From: a virus
Direction: 5' to 3' (one strand)
IMG/VR virus record: IMGVR_UViG_3300036818_000070
Coordinates: 1-64,000 of that record
DNA: 64,000 nucleotides
A program made the position numbers and the translations under genes. Shown here piece after piece: positions 31,688-39,152 of the stretch (the stretch's first letter is position 1; every line of letters starts with the position of its first letter). The notes beneath the pieces were generated by a model. The model ran no database searches, was not told where the DNA came from, and worked only from the letters and a program-made list of their open reading frames with translations.

Positions 31688-32381
31688 GTTGCGCAAGCTG
31701 TTCGTCACCCGAACCAGACTCGGCGAGCTGGGCGTCTCGGACGAGAACGGCCGCCAGGTCCTCCACGAGGTGGGGGGCGTCCAAATCGCCAGCACCGTCG
31801 AGGGCGGCGCTGTCGTCGGTCCGCTCATGGAATGGGCCGAGCCCGAGGTCGTGCCCGACGCCATGAGTGCGTTGCTGTACGAGGTGTGCGCCGAGACCGA
31901 GCGCCAGGACAACGCACACGGCGCCTTCAGTGGCACGCGCGTGGGCGTGTCACGTCTCGCGCTCGCCGTGCTCCAGGACGAGATAGACGAGGCACATGAC
32001 TGGTGGCGCGCGGAGAAGGGCGGCGCCAGCGGTGGCCCCGACTGGGAGCAGACGCGCCGGGAGGTCATCCAGGTCGCGGCCGTAGCGTTGCGCGCGCTGC
32101 GGGACGTGTTCCACGAGGACGCGCCGACGCGGCCGGACGACACCCGCTCCAGTGGGCTCACCAAGGCCCGGCAGCTTCTCGGCGAGGCTGAGGCGATCTG
32201 TGTCGATCACCAGGACGAGCACAATGACGGTACGGGTGGATACGACATCGTGCTCAACATGGGCAGCTCGGGTGACCACTGTGTCGCCGAGAGTCTCGAC
32301 CGGGAGGGCGCGCTCGGCATCGCCCATGCGCTCGACGCCGCGATCGGCGGTGGCGTTTACCTCGACGGGGAGCGTCAGTAA
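31680..32381 (+). CDS. MazG-like all-alpha NTP pyrophosphohydrolase-type protein
   Basis: 233 residues from ATG 31680 (GAGGAGG upstream). The middle (LLYEVCAETERQDNAHGAFS, then SRLALAVLQDEIDEAHDWW, then RREVIQVAAVALRALRD) has the helix order and acidic EIDEA motif of MazG-like proteins, which hydrolyse NTPs to NMPs. Some of the usual metal-binding Glu/Asp positions cannot be matched with certainty. A C-terminal 80-residue beta domain is unassigned. Confidence 0.5.
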   Translation: MPELRKLFVTRTRLGELGVSDENGRQVLHEVGGVQIASTVEGGAVVGPLMEWAEPEVVPDAMSALLYEVCAETERQDNAHGAFSGTRVGVSRLALAVLQDEIDEAHDWWRAEKGGASGGPDWEQTRREVIQVAAVALRALRDVFHEDAPTRPDDTRSSGLTKARQLLGEAEAICVDHQDEHNDGTGGYDIVLNMGSSGDHCVAESLDREGALGIAHALDAAIGGGVYLDGERQ

Positions 32382-32560
32382 TGGTGGTCCTGGCTGGCGA
32401 CTACGGCGTTCCGTGCCCAAGAGTCGGATGCGATGCGCGCAAGGGCGAGCGGTGCCTGGACATCCGGGCGAAAAGGTCCGGCGTAGAGCTTCCCAACTGG
32501 GAAGCGCACCCCGAGCGACACAAGCTGGCGATCAGGGAGGCGCATACGGATGGACGGTAG
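32381..32560 (+). CDS. Zinc-finger microprotein, 59 aa
   Basis: ATG 32381 shares one base with the previous TAA. CPRVGCDARKGERC, then a His and Arg downstream (EAHPERHKLA) repeat the CPxCGAxxGxxC...H..R pattern of the 47-aa gene at 4224. Confidence 0.6.
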   Translation: MVVLAGDYGVPCPRVGCDARKGERCLDIRAKRSGVELPNWEAHPERHKLAIREAHTDGR

Positions 32561-32762
32561 TTCGGTCATAACAGAGGTGCGGCTGCTCCCGAGTCGGGGC
32601 GATGCGTTCGCTCGCTGGCTCAAGGAACAGCGCGACAACCAGAACCGCAACGTGGAACTGGGGCGCCAGCGCTGGGCCGCGATCGACGGCCTGCTCGACA
32701 CCTACCGGCTGCATGCCGACACCGGCACGCCGCTAGACCAGGAGGCATGCGAAGGTGGCTGA
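32550..32762 (+). CDS. Small helical hypothetical protein
   Basis: 70 residues; ATG 32550 lies within the previous gene, with AGGGAGG as its ribosome site. Charged, Arg/Asn/Gln-rich. Function unknown. Confidence 0.55.
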   Translation: MDGSSVITEVRLLPSRGDAFARWLKEQRDNQNRNVELGRQRWAAIDGLLDTYRLHADTGTPLDQEACEGG

Positions 32763-33186
32763 CGTTGTGGTCACAGTGCCGAAGGCGCTCTGGTCAGAGT
32801 GGCTCGGCGAGGGCGACCTCGCGTACAGCGAGCATCTCCCAGAGGGACCGTATGGAGCAGTAGTACTCAACCCCCCGAGGCCGTGGGAGGGGTTCAACGA
32901 GTACGGCTTCAACGTCGGCCATCGCCGTCCGGCGATCGAGCGCGGCGAGCGCCTCTACATCGTCAGCCACGGTCGGCTGCGGGGGTACTCGCCCGTGGTG
33001 GGCGTCGAGCAAACGTTGCGGTTCGGTGGCCGCAACCACGGCAACTGGGCGATCGTCCGGCGCGGAGATGCGGTAGCCGTCACTGTGCCGTGGGAGATGA
33101 GGGGGTTCCAGGGCTACCACTATAGGACGTGGGCTTACAACGATGAGGTCCCGTTTCCCAACTGGCGCACAGAGGGCGTCATCTGA
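32755..33186 (+). CDS. Hypothetical, PUA/ASCH-like fold possible
   Basis: 143 residues from GTG 32755. AIERGERLYIVSHGRLRGY, then SPVVGVE, then WAIVRRGDAVAVTVPWEMRGFQGYHYR is an all-beta arrangement in which the GxLxGx...G motif recalls PUA-like nucleotide-binding domains. The assignment is weak. Confidence 0.5.
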   Translation: MADVVVTVPKALWSEWLGEGDLAYSEHLPEGPYGAVVLNPPRPWEGFNEYGFNVGHRRPAIERGERLYIVSHGRLRGYSPVVGVEQTLRFGGRNHGNWAIVRRGDAVAVTVPWEMRGFQGYHYRTWAYNDEVPFPNWRTEGVI

Positions 33187-33473
33187 TGGCACGCAGGGCC
33201 GACGTACTGCTGGACGAGCTGGTGCTGGCGGAGGCACAGCGCATCACATGGTTCGGTGTGTTGGTCGCGTTCGGCGGATGGTTCCGGCCATTCCAGATCC
33301 GCCACTTTCACGAGGACACGACCGCCGAGGTCAAAGCACTGACACTCGATCAGATCGACTACAGGCTGCGCAAACTGGCGGCGCGCGGCGAGCTAGAGAA
33401 GAAGCCAGGCGAGAAGCTGTACCGCATACCACCAAGGGATGATCCACATGACATTGACACTGACGCCAACTGA
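33186..33473 (+). CDS. Winged-helix-like protein
   Basis: 95 residues, ATG overlapping the previous stop. LTLDQIDYRLRKLAARGELEKKPG is the recognition helix and wing pattern of a small winged helix. Possible transcription regulator. Confidence 0.5.
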   Translation: MARRADVLLDELVLAEAQRITWFGVLVAFGGWFRPFQIRHFHEDTTAEVKALTLDQIDYRLRKLAARGELEKKPGEKLYRIPPRDDPHDIDTDAN

Positions 33474-33798
33474 GACGATGCGAGTCGGTATCGACACGGC
33501 GCGCAACGTGATCGACAACCTCGGCCCCGAGGGCGGCGTGTGGGCGATCACGACGTCGATGGCCCACTACCCGGAGCCGTCCGACGCACTGCTCATGGTT
33601 TGGCTCGCGCACGAGGTGGACGGCCTACGTGACGAGCACTTCGAGAACCTGCCGAACAACTGGCCCGACCGCTGCGTGAAGATGGCGCAGGCGCTCGGCC
33701 ACCTGGACGCCGACGGCCGCGCGACCGTGAAGGGCGTGGAGGCGGTGACCGCGTTTATCGACGCGACGCACCCCGCCGAAGGGACCAACGACAGTTAG
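33448..33798 (+). CDS. Hypothetical protein, 116 aa
   Basis: ATG 33448 with AAGGGA upstream (an ATG at 33439 is also in frame). Mostly helical. It is the last gene before a promoter-RNA-terminator unit. Confidence 0.55.
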   Translation: MTLTLTPTETMRVGIDTARNVIDNLGPEGGVWAITTSMAHYPEPSDALLMVWLAHEVDGLRDEHFENLPNNWPDRCVKMAQALGHLDADGRATVKGVEAVTAFIDATHPAEGTNDS

Positions 33799-33802
33799 CC
33801 GG

Positions 33803-33831
33803 TTGCAGCATCCACCGCCCCACGCTAAGAT
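33803..33831 (+). promoter_or_regulatory. Host-type promoter
   Basis: TTGCAG (33803-33808), a 17-base spacer, then TAAGAT (33826-33831). Predicted start near 33837, directly ahead of the small-RNA candidate. Confidence 0.55.
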
Positions 33832-33836
33832 CGCTA

Positions 33837-33930
33837 GGGGTAGCAACCAGGCTCAACTGGGTACGTCTCTCTCCGACGGCTCCTTGCGATACGGGGAAAC
33901 GGCCGCTCTTACCAGGGCGGCCGTTTCTTT
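33837..33930 (+). ncRNA. Small RNA candidate, about 94 nt
   Basis: The interval is bounded by a good -35/-10 pair upstream and an intrinsic terminator at its end, and has no open frame with a start and ribosome site. A small internal stem CCAG/CTGG (33847-33860) is present. It would give a stable transcript of about 94 nt. The target is unknown. The alternative is a short leader or attenuator for late transcription. Confidence 0.5.
33897..33930 (+). terminator. Intrinsic terminator
   Basis: AAACGGCCGC (33897-33906) pairs exactly with GCGGCCGTTT (33917-33926), followed by CTTT. It ends the upstream transcripts just before the late-type promoter element. Confidence 0.75.
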
Positions 33931-33931
33931 G

Positions 33932-33947
33932 CCCGGCGTAGATTAGG
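33932..33947 (+). promoter_or_regulatory. Late-type promoter element, copy 1
   Basis: Exact copy of CCCGGCGTAGATTAGG, containing the -10-like TAGATT. It lies 36 bases before the ATG of the 33983 gene and directly after a terminator, the classic place for a promoter. Confidence 0.6.
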
Positions 33948-33982
33948 TGGGCTAAGCACCCTCTTCGCTGCAAAGGAGCCCC

Positions 33983-34558
33983 ATGACCGTCAACATCGCT
34001 CGCTTCGAGGAGTCCAGCGAGATCGTCCTCGACAGCGAGACCATTGCCGCCGAGGTCAATGTCACCTTGTCGTACGCGAGCGTGATGCGCGTCGGCGCAC
34101 TCGTGGCAGTACACATCGAAGGCTCATACGTTGGGCCGACCGTCGCGCAGTTGTCCGCCGCGCTATCCACCGGGGGCGGCGCGATCACCGAGCTGCCGGT
34201 TGACGAGCTTGAGGCAGCGGTCGCCGCCGGAAGCTACGTGACCACCGACGGCGTCCATACCCAGACCTGGGTGACGACCGGAGCCGCCAAGAGCGCCACC
34301 GAGATTCCGGTGACCTCCCAGACGCCGACCTTCGACTTCCCGGTGGGACAGGACGTTGTGAGCGCGGCCGAGGCTGAGTTCGCCACCGCCCAGCTCCCCG
34401 CCGCATTCGCGCCCGGCGCGACGGTGACCCCGGTCTTCAGCGGCGACCTGACGGCGGTCAGCATCGACGCGGACGGAGTGCTGCACGTCACGCCGAATGC
34501 GACGGCTGGAGCCTTCGTCATCGACGCGACCTACGCCGCCGGGGTGGCCACACCCTGA
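33983..34558 (+). CDS. Monocistronic beta-rich protein, putative virion component
   Basis: 191 residues; AAAGGAGCCCC precedes the ATG. Thr/Val/Ala-rich with many beta strands and an Ig-like C-terminal segment (GDLTAVSIDADGVLHVT). It has its own late-type promoter upstream and a terminator downstream, indicating a highly expressed single-gene unit such as a decoration or fibre protein. No family was recognised and no signal peptide is present. Confidence 0.6.
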   Translation: MTVNIARFEESSEIVLDSETIAAEVNVTLSYASVMRVGALVAVHIEGSYVGPTVAQLSAALSTGGGAITELPVDELEAAVAAGSYVTTDGVHTQTWVTTGAAKSATEIPVTSQTPTFDFPVGQDVVSAAEAEFATAQLPAAFAPGATVTPVFSGDLTAVSIDADGVLHVTPNATAGAFVIDATYAAGVATP

Positions 34559-34600
34559 CGGCGGGTCTTCCGTAACTTCCTCCCGGTTCCAGGAAGCGAG

Positions 34601-34639
34601 AAAGGCGGTGCGTTCTCAGCGGTGCGCATCGCCTTTTTT
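34601..34639 (+). terminator. Intrinsic terminator
   Basis: AAAGGCG-GT-GCG (34601-34612) pairs with CGC-AT-CGCCTTT, followed by a T6 run (34633-34638 region). Confidence 0.75.
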
Positions 34640-34644
34640 CGTAC

Positions 34645-34673
34645 TTGAAACTCTCCGCGTACCTGTGTACGTT
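34645..34673 (+). promoter_or_regulatory. Host-type promoter
   Basis: TTGAAA (34645-34650), a 17-base spacer, then TACGTT (34668-34673). It follows the terminator and precedes the 34718 gene by 44 bases, giving a leader with GGGATGATG. Confidence 0.65.
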
Positions 34674-34717
34674 CGTCACAGGGATGATGTGACCGGCCGA
34701 CAGGAGGCCAGGGAGAA

Positions 34718-35041
34718 GTGACGGACGAGAAGCGGGCCGCTGGCGGCGCCCCGCAAGTAACAACGAAGCACGCTCAGGCCGACGCGGCGATCACACTGCT
34801 GCGCGACGCCGCGAAGCTGGTGAAGGTGACTGGCGACGAGGCGGCCTATGCCAAGGAGCGCATTGTCGAGCTGACCGATGAGATCGGCGATCTGCGCGGC
34901 GACCTTGATAAGGCGCACGGCGAACTCGGCGACCTGCGGGAGATGCGCAAGCAGCACGAACGCATCACAGACGGCATCCAGGACCTTCGGCGAGGCATCA
35001 TCGACCTCGATGAGCTGGTGAAGATGGCGGCCATCGGATGA
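34718..35041 (+). CDS. Coiled-coil protein
   Basis: 107 residues from GTG 34718 (AGGGAGAA upstream). Residues 45-100 are heptad-like (ERIVELTDEIGDLRGDLDKA, then HGELGDLREM). First gene after the 34.65 kb promoter. Function unknown. Confidence 0.55.
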   Translation: MTDEKRAAGGAPQVTTKHAQADAAITLLRDAAKLVKVTGDEAAYAKERIVELTDEIGDLRGDLDKAHGELGDLREMRKQHERITDGIQDLRRGIIDLDELVKMAAIG

Positions 35042-35361
35042 CACTCGACACGCACGACGCCGAGGAGCTGGCGATGCTTCTCCTCGCGCGCAAGTGGAAG
35101 GCTGGGGAACTGGGCAAAGTGCATCCCAGTATCGGCCGAATCTTCAACCGCAGCCTGCTGCTGGCGGGCGAGGAAGCGGTCCCGTTCGCTCGTGCGACCG
35201 ACGAATCAGCCCCCAGCGTACCTGAGCTGATTCTTCGTGAGCATATGTGTGCACAAACGGTGCAGATCGACCCCAAGATGGTCGCCGAGCGAGCGGTGAT
35301 AACCCCAGAACGGTCAAGGCGGCTGCAAAACGAGCAGGTGTGTGCATATGACAGCGGGTGA
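35038..35361 (+). CDS. Helical hypothetical protein
   Basis: 107 residues, ATGA overlap with the previous stop. Contains a long N-terminal helix and IGRIFNRSLLLAGEE. No family was recognised; a DNA-binding role is possible. Confidence 0.5.
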   Translation: MTLDTHDAEELAMLLLARKWKAGELGKVHPSIGRIFNRSLLLAGEEAVPFARATDESAPSVPELILREHMCAQTVQIDPKMVAERAVITPERSRRLQNEQVCAYDSG

Positions 35362-35590
35362 CCACGAGGAAGCCCGCGCGCTGCTCATGGACGCGCGCCA
35401 CAAGCGGGGCGCACAGGTGATCGCGGAAACCAATGCGCGCGAGGCCACCATTCGGTTCATGGATTCCGCGCTCTTGGCGCTCTGGGGCTGGGACACGATC
35501 GGTAGGGAGCTGAACATCACGGCGACAGCCGCCCGTCGCTACTACAACCGCAACCGCCGACTGATGCGCCCCGGCGCTGCCATCGGCTGA
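35348..35590 (+). CDS. Helix-turn-helix small protein
   Basis: 80 residues from ATG 35348 (GTG 35342 possible). DTIGRELNITATAARRYYNRNRR is a helix-turn-helix recognition unit with a basic end. A small regulator is plausible. Confidence 0.55.
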   Translation: MTAGDHEEARALLMDARHKRGAQVIAETNAREATIRFMDSALLALWGWDTIGRELNITATAARRYYNRNRRLMRPGAAIG

Positions 35591-35603
35591 ATAGGAGGGG
35601 ACA

Positions 35604-36017
35604 GTGCACGACCACGACGCCGGAGTGAAGGCGACGGTAAACCGCATCAGTGCGGGAGCACACCACTATGTGGCGATCACGCGCAAGCGCATCGCCGAGG
35701 CGTTGGATGACCTCGACGCCGGAGAGTTCTGTGACGCGCTCAACAGCCTTCAGGAAGCCTGCCGCAGCGTGGGGCCGCTCGCTCACGCACAGTCGAACAT
35801 CGGCGTCGCTGGAGGGTCTGATCTCGTACGTGTCGGCGACCTCGCCGTTGGCATGGAACTGACCAACGTTGGTGAGATCACCGAGGTCGAGCAGATCGAG
35901 TGCGATGACCCCGACTGTGCCGGTCATGTCGTCGTTCGCGTCGGTGGACGCGAAATGACCCTGGACCCGGACCTGGAGGCGTTCGTTGTCGCGGCCGAGG
36001 AAGCGCCTCCGGAGTGA
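35604..36017 (+). CDS. Hypothetical protein, 137 aa
   Basis: GTG 35604 with GGAGGGGA upstream. A helical N-terminal half is followed by a beta half (MELTNVGEITEVEQIECDD, then CAGHVVVRVGG). One CxxxxxC pair might bind metal. Confidence 0.55.
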   Translation: MHDHDAGVKATVNRISAGAHHYVAITRKRIAEALDDLDAGEFCDALNSLQEACRSVGPLAHAQSNIGVAGGSDLVRVGDLAVGMELTNVGEITEVEQIECDDPDCAGHVVVRVGGREMTLDPDLEAFVVAAEEAPPE

Positions 36018-36421
36018 GCGCGCGCGCCGAGGCCCTGCTGGCCCGCGCGCTCGCCGCCGAGGAGGAGGTCGAGCGACTGGGGGGCGAGATGGAGAAGTTC
36101 CGCCGGGTGCTCGGCAACGTGATGGAGGGGGACCCTCACACCGCCGTGCAGGCTTTGGCGTATATCAAACGGTGTGAGACGGCCGAGGAACTGGTCAGGG
36201 ACGCCCTACAGATCATGGAGACGTGGGACACGGCCGAGTCCAGAGAGCGGCGCAGCGTCTGGCGGACGCGTGCCCACGCCGCGGTGAGCGCGATGCAAGT
36301 CGCCGATCGTGACGCCGAGGGCACGCTGCCGGACGAGAGCGAGTTCTGGCAGTCGGCGGCGGTACCGAGCATCAGACAGAGCCTTGGGCAAATCTCGCGC
36401 GACAGAAAGAGGCGACAGTGA
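36014..36421 (+). CDS. Helical hypothetical protein
   Basis: 135 residues, GTGA overlap with the previous stop. Coiled-coil-like N-terminus (ARAEALLARALAAEEEVERL). Function unknown. Confidence 0.5.
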   Translation: MSARAEALLARALAAEEEVERLGGEMEKFRRVLGNVMEGDPHTAVQALAYIKRCETAEELVRDALQIMETWDTAESRERRSVWRTRAHAAVSAMQVADRDAEGTLPDESEFWQSAAVPSIRQSLGQISRDRKRRQ

Positions 36422-36690
36422 ACGCCGAGGCGGACGAGGTCAGCTACACCCAGTACCGCAACGCCTGCGCCGCGCTCGCGCGCATCGGCGAGCACCTTCA
36501 GACCGCTGACCCCGATGAGGCCGCCGAGCACTATTTGCCCGAGATGACACATCAGGTTGCGCTCATCTTCAGCTTCGTCGGCTCCAACATGACAGCGCGA
36601 CACGTCCCGCGCTACGCGCAAACTGTCGCTGAGTTGGAGGCCGCGAAGGACGGTACCCTTCCAACCAAACACCAATCGCAGGAGGAGTAA
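36418..36690 (+). CDS. Small helical hypothetical protein
   Basis: 90 residues, GTG start overlapping the previous stop. All-helical, acidic. Function unknown. Confidence 0.5.
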   Translation: MNAEADEVSYTQYRNACAALARIGEHLQTADPDEAAEHYLPEMTHQVALIFSFVGSNMTARHVPRYAQTVAELEAAKDGTLPTKHQSQEE

Positions 36691-36693
36691 GCG

Positions 36694-37275
36694 ATGGAAG
36701 CATCAGAGGCCGGGCTCACGCCCGAGCAGGAGAACGCACAGTCCACCGATGAGCTGGCCGCAGCCGAGCAGGAAGTGGCAGCGACCGAAGAGACGATCGC
36801 GACCGAAGAGGCGGCGACCGCAGGCGACGAGGGTCCGGCGCCGACCGACGGCGGCAGCGCGACCGACGGCGGCAGCGCGGACGGGGGAACCGACGGCGGC
36901 ACGACCACCGACGGTGGCGGCACGCAGGCGACCGGCGATACCTCGGGTGGCGATGGTTCCGATTCGGACGGCGCCGACGGCGGCAGCGGCTCGGACGGCG
37001 GCAGCGGCTCGGACGGCGGCGATGGCAGCTCCACCGAGGGTCAGGCCCCCGTCGCGACGGAGCGCGACAAGATCATCGTCGGCGACAGCGGCATGTTCGA
37101 GCAGCAGCCGATGAACCCGGACAACGACGCCGACAAGGTCCACCGCACCTCGGCGCCAGCCGCCGAGATGCAGAGCGGCGTGCCACTGGCCGAGGACCGC
37201 GCCGCTGGCGTGGAGCCCGGCCAGCCGAGCGGAAAGACTCCGCCGCAGGGACCGCCCGCCGAGCCGACGGCCTGA
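36694..37275 (+). CDS. Disordered Gly/Ser/Asp/Thr-rich protein
   Basis: 193 residues. The middle (about 45-120) is low complexity built on DGGS and SDGG units; the ends are acidic. No fold is expected. Such proteins may be virion surface linkers or scaffolding, but no function is shown. GGAGGAG precedes the ATG. Confidence 0.55.
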   Translation: MEASEAGLTPEQENAQSTDELAAAEQEVAATEETIATEEAATAGDEGPAPTDGGSATDGGSADGGTDGGTTTDGGGTQATGDTSGGDGSDSDGADGGSGSDGGSGSDGGDGSSTEGQAPVATERDKIIVGDSGMFEQQPMNPDNDADKVHRTSAPAAEMQSGVPLAEDRAAGVEPGQPSGKTPPQGPPAEPTA

Positions 37276-37403
37276 TGCCGTTCGGACCCTACATCTCGGC
37301 CGTGTTCACGTTGCCGACGACGACGACGACGAAGGTGGGCGGCCGTAGGCGCGACAAGCGCAAGGCCCGCGCCGCGCGCGGCGCACGACGGCGCAATCGC
37401 TAG
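37275..37403 (+). CDS. 42-aa protein with basic tail
   Basis: ATG 37275 overlaps the previous TGA. A short hydrophobic/Thr-rich start (PYISAVFTLPTTTTT) is followed by a run of Arg/Lys residues. The basic tail suggests nucleic-acid binding. Confidence 0.5.
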   Translation: MPFGPYISAVFTLPTTTTTKVGGRRRDKRKARAARGARRRNR

Positions 37404-37426
37404 TCGCGATTCGTTGCACGTTGCGG

Positions 37427-37452
37427 GGAAGGCGTCCCTTGGGGCGCCTTCC
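37427..37452 (+). terminator. Terminator-like hairpin
   Basis: GGAAGGCG (37427-37434) pairs with CGCCTTCC (37445-37452); an inner CCC/GGG extends it. No T tract. Confidence 0.5.
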
Positions 37453-37467
37453 GTCGTTCCGGCGCTG

Positions 37468-37473
37468 TAGCAT
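37468..37473 (+). promoter_or_regulatory. -10 element, TAGCAT
   Basis: TAGCAT lies 8 bases before the ATG of the 37482 gene, which has no ribosome site, suggesting a near-leaderless transcript. The surrounding GCTGTAGCATGCC resembles GCTGTACGATGCC before the 39725 gene. Confidence 0.4.
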
Positions 37474-37481
37474 GCCGCCAC

Positions 37482-37751
37482 ATGGCTGACCTGGCGGACG
37501 GCTCGGGCGCGGAGGACGCGCGCCTGAAGGAGAAAACGACCGATGCGTGGCATCGGGAACTCGACGGCGGGCGCATCGAAGTGATGTGCAAGGCCCCCGG
37601 CTACCGGATTCGCGTGACGGCTCCGGCGGAGGAGGCTTGGCAGGCCGTCGAGATGTTCGAGCGCTGGACCGGGCTCATTGTTCGCTCAGATCGCCGACCG
37701 CGGCGCACGCCTAGCGTGCCCGCCGGACAGCTATCAATGACCGAACTGTAG
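37482..37751 (+). CDS. Small hypothetical protein
   Basis: 89 residues. Beta-rich core (IEVMCKAPGYRIRVTAPAEE). No ribosome site; a -10-like TAGCAT just upstream fits a near-leaderless start. Confidence 0.55.
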   Translation: MADLADGSGAEDARLKEKTTDAWHRELDGGRIEVMCKAPGYRIRVTAPAEEAWQAVEMFERWTGLIVRSDRRPRRTPSVPAGQLSMTEL

Positions 37752-37761
37752 GTGGGCCGTA

Positions 37762-37998
37762 ATGAGTGAATCGACGTGCCAGGCGTGTGGCGCGAACATC
37801 GACATCGCGACCGTTGTCGGGACGGAGGAGCGCGTCGCCCTGGAGAAGTACACTGACGCCAGCACTGATGCTCCGCGATACCGCATCGTGGGTGTCAACC
37901 CGCTGCGAGTCGAGAGGGTGCCGGATTCGGCGCCGGGCGACTTCTACCCTGACCACAACTTCGACTGCAAGGACTCAAATGCCGGGCGAACGTTCTGA
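37762..37998 (+). CDS. Small zinc-ribbon-like protein
   Basis: 78 residues with CQACG at the N-terminus and a single later Cys (FDCKD). It may bind zinc with His residues nearby. Function unknown. Confidence 0.5.
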   Translation: MSESTCQACGANIDIATVVGTEERVALEKYTDASTDAPRYRIVGVNPLRVERVPDSAPGDFYPDHNFDCKDSNAGRTF

Positions 37999-38203
37999 GG
38001 CTGACCGCGTGCGGCTGCGCCTACGGGAACTCGGCCAACAGCGAGTGCAGCACGCTGCCGCTGGCGAGGAGCTTGCAGACGAGATCAAGAAGACGGTCAG
38101 GGAAGCTCAAAGCAGCAGCGTGCCTCTCGCTGAGGTTGCGCGCCTGCTCGGGCTCGATCGCTCGACGCTCTATCGGACCTATCTCGATGGCGGGGAAGGC
38201 TAG
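37979..38203 (+). CDS. Helix-turn-helix protein
   Basis: 74 residues from ATG 37979. The C-terminus SVPLAEVARLLGLDRSTLYR is a textbook resolvase/excisionase-type helix-turn-helix. A regulator or directionality factor is possible; no catalytic domain is present. Confidence 0.6.
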   Translation: MPGERSEADRVRLRLRELGQQRVQHAAAGEELADEIKKTVREAQSSSVPLAEVARLLGLDRSTLYRTYLDGGEG

Positions 38204-38549
38204 CCTTGCGCGCCCAGCCCGCACAGAGTACGAGACCCTAACCAAGCACGACGCGCTCGGGCGGCCGGTGCTGACCCGAGTCTCGCCGTTTAGCTTCATG
38301 CAGGTGCTCGTCCGGGGCGGCCTGGCGCTCAACGAGGTCCCAGATAACCACTGGGCTAAAGAGTTCATCGACGGCGGCGACTGCGCGCGCGTCAAATGTG
38401 CGTGTGGCTGCGAGCCGGTGGTCCATATCGCGGCGATGCCGACCAAGTGTGAGTGTGGACGCTGGTTCTTCTTCGACGCAACTGGCGTTTACTCGATGTG
38501 CAAGCCTGGGCAGCGGGCCGACGCGCCGGAGGAGCCCGCCCCGGCGTAG
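38187..38549 (+). CDS. Zinc-ribbon hypothetical protein
   Basis: 120 residues from ATG 38187. CACGC and KCECGRWFFF plus a later Cys form a zinc ribbon in the C-terminal half. Its stop codon lies inside a late-type promoter element. Confidence 0.5.
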   Translation: MAGKASLARPARTEYETLTKHDALGRPVLTRVSPFSFMQVLVRGGLALNEVPDNHWAKEFIDGGDCARVKCACGCEPVVHIAAMPTKCECGRWFFFDATGVYSMCKPGQRADAPEEPAPA

Positions 38550-38555
38550 ATTAGG
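38540..38555 (+). promoter_or_regulatory. Late-type promoter element, copy 2
   Basis: Exact CCCGGCGTAGATTAGG. It overlaps the stop of the preceding gene and precedes a 26-aa open frame and the lysis-region membrane genes. Confidence 0.6.
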
Positions 38556-38587
38556 AGCCGTGACGGTTGCAGGAGGGACTCAAAACC

Positions 38588-38668
38588 GTGCTAGGACAGG
38601 TCATTGGTGAAACCACTCAGCCCAGCGAACTCGTTGTCGCTCAACAGCCTCAGAGCAGGCCGGGATGA
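38588..38668 (+). CDS. 26-aa leader-like peptide
   Basis: GTG 38588 follows AGGAGG by about 12 bases; the stop overlaps the ATG of the membrane protein gene (ATGA). Located 33 bases after the late-type element, it may couple translation of the lysis cassette. No membrane segment. Confidence 0.4.
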   Translation: MLGQVIGETTQPSELVVAQQPQSRPG

Positions 38669-38958
38669 ACCGTCATCTGCCGCCGTTCCTTCTGCAACTG
38701 TTGGGTATCGCGATCTGCATAGCGAGTGTGGTCTACTACTTCGCGACACTGAACGTCAGCCTGTATATCACCGGGCTGGGGTTCAGTTTGGCCACGCTGG
38801 GGACGGTGCAGAGGTTGTTCTCGGCGGTCTACGACGAGGTAGCAGGGAACGCGACCGACTGGGAGAAGCCATCAGAGCACTCCCGGTACTCGTTGCCGCA
38901 GCAAGAAGTGCTTCCAGAAGGAGACGACGGGTCATGGGACGGGGGCGAGCTGCCTTGA
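38665..38958 (+). CDS. Two-helix membrane protein, holin candidate
   Basis: 97 residues. Hydrophobic helices at about 8-27 (FLLQLLGIAICIASVVYYF) and 32-50 (LYITGLGFSLATLGTV), followed by a soluble acidic tail. The position shortly after a late-type promoter and before the endolysin fits a holin or antiholin. Confidence 0.55.
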   Translation: MNRHLPPFLLQLLGIAICIASVVYYFATLNVSLYITGLGFSLATLGTVQRLFSAVYDEVAGNATDWEKPSEHSRYSLPQQEVLPEGDDGSWDGGELP

Positions 38959-39152
38959 AGCTTCGCGCCGTGATTCTCGCCGCGCTGCTTGCCGTGCTGG
39001 TCCTGCTACTGCTGTCCTCCATCGCTGCGCACAGTCCGCTGGCGCTGTTCGCCTTCACAGTGGCCGCTGTGCTCGTGATCGGGTTGGAGCTGCATGACTC
39101 TGCGCGGTGCATCCAGCGAGCGAGAAGGCGTCACCATCATGTCCGACGCTGA
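38934..39152 (+). CDS. Two-helix membrane protein
   Basis: 72 residues from ATG 38934 (AAGGAGA upstream). A basic N-terminus precedes helices at about 10-31 (Leu/Ala/Val-rich) and 36-52, with a basic His/Arg tail. Small, with two membrane spans; another holin candidate. Confidence 0.55.
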   Translation: MGRGRAALKLRAVILAALLAVLVLLLLSSIAAHSPLALFAFTVAAVLVIGLELHDSARCIQRARRRHHHVRR

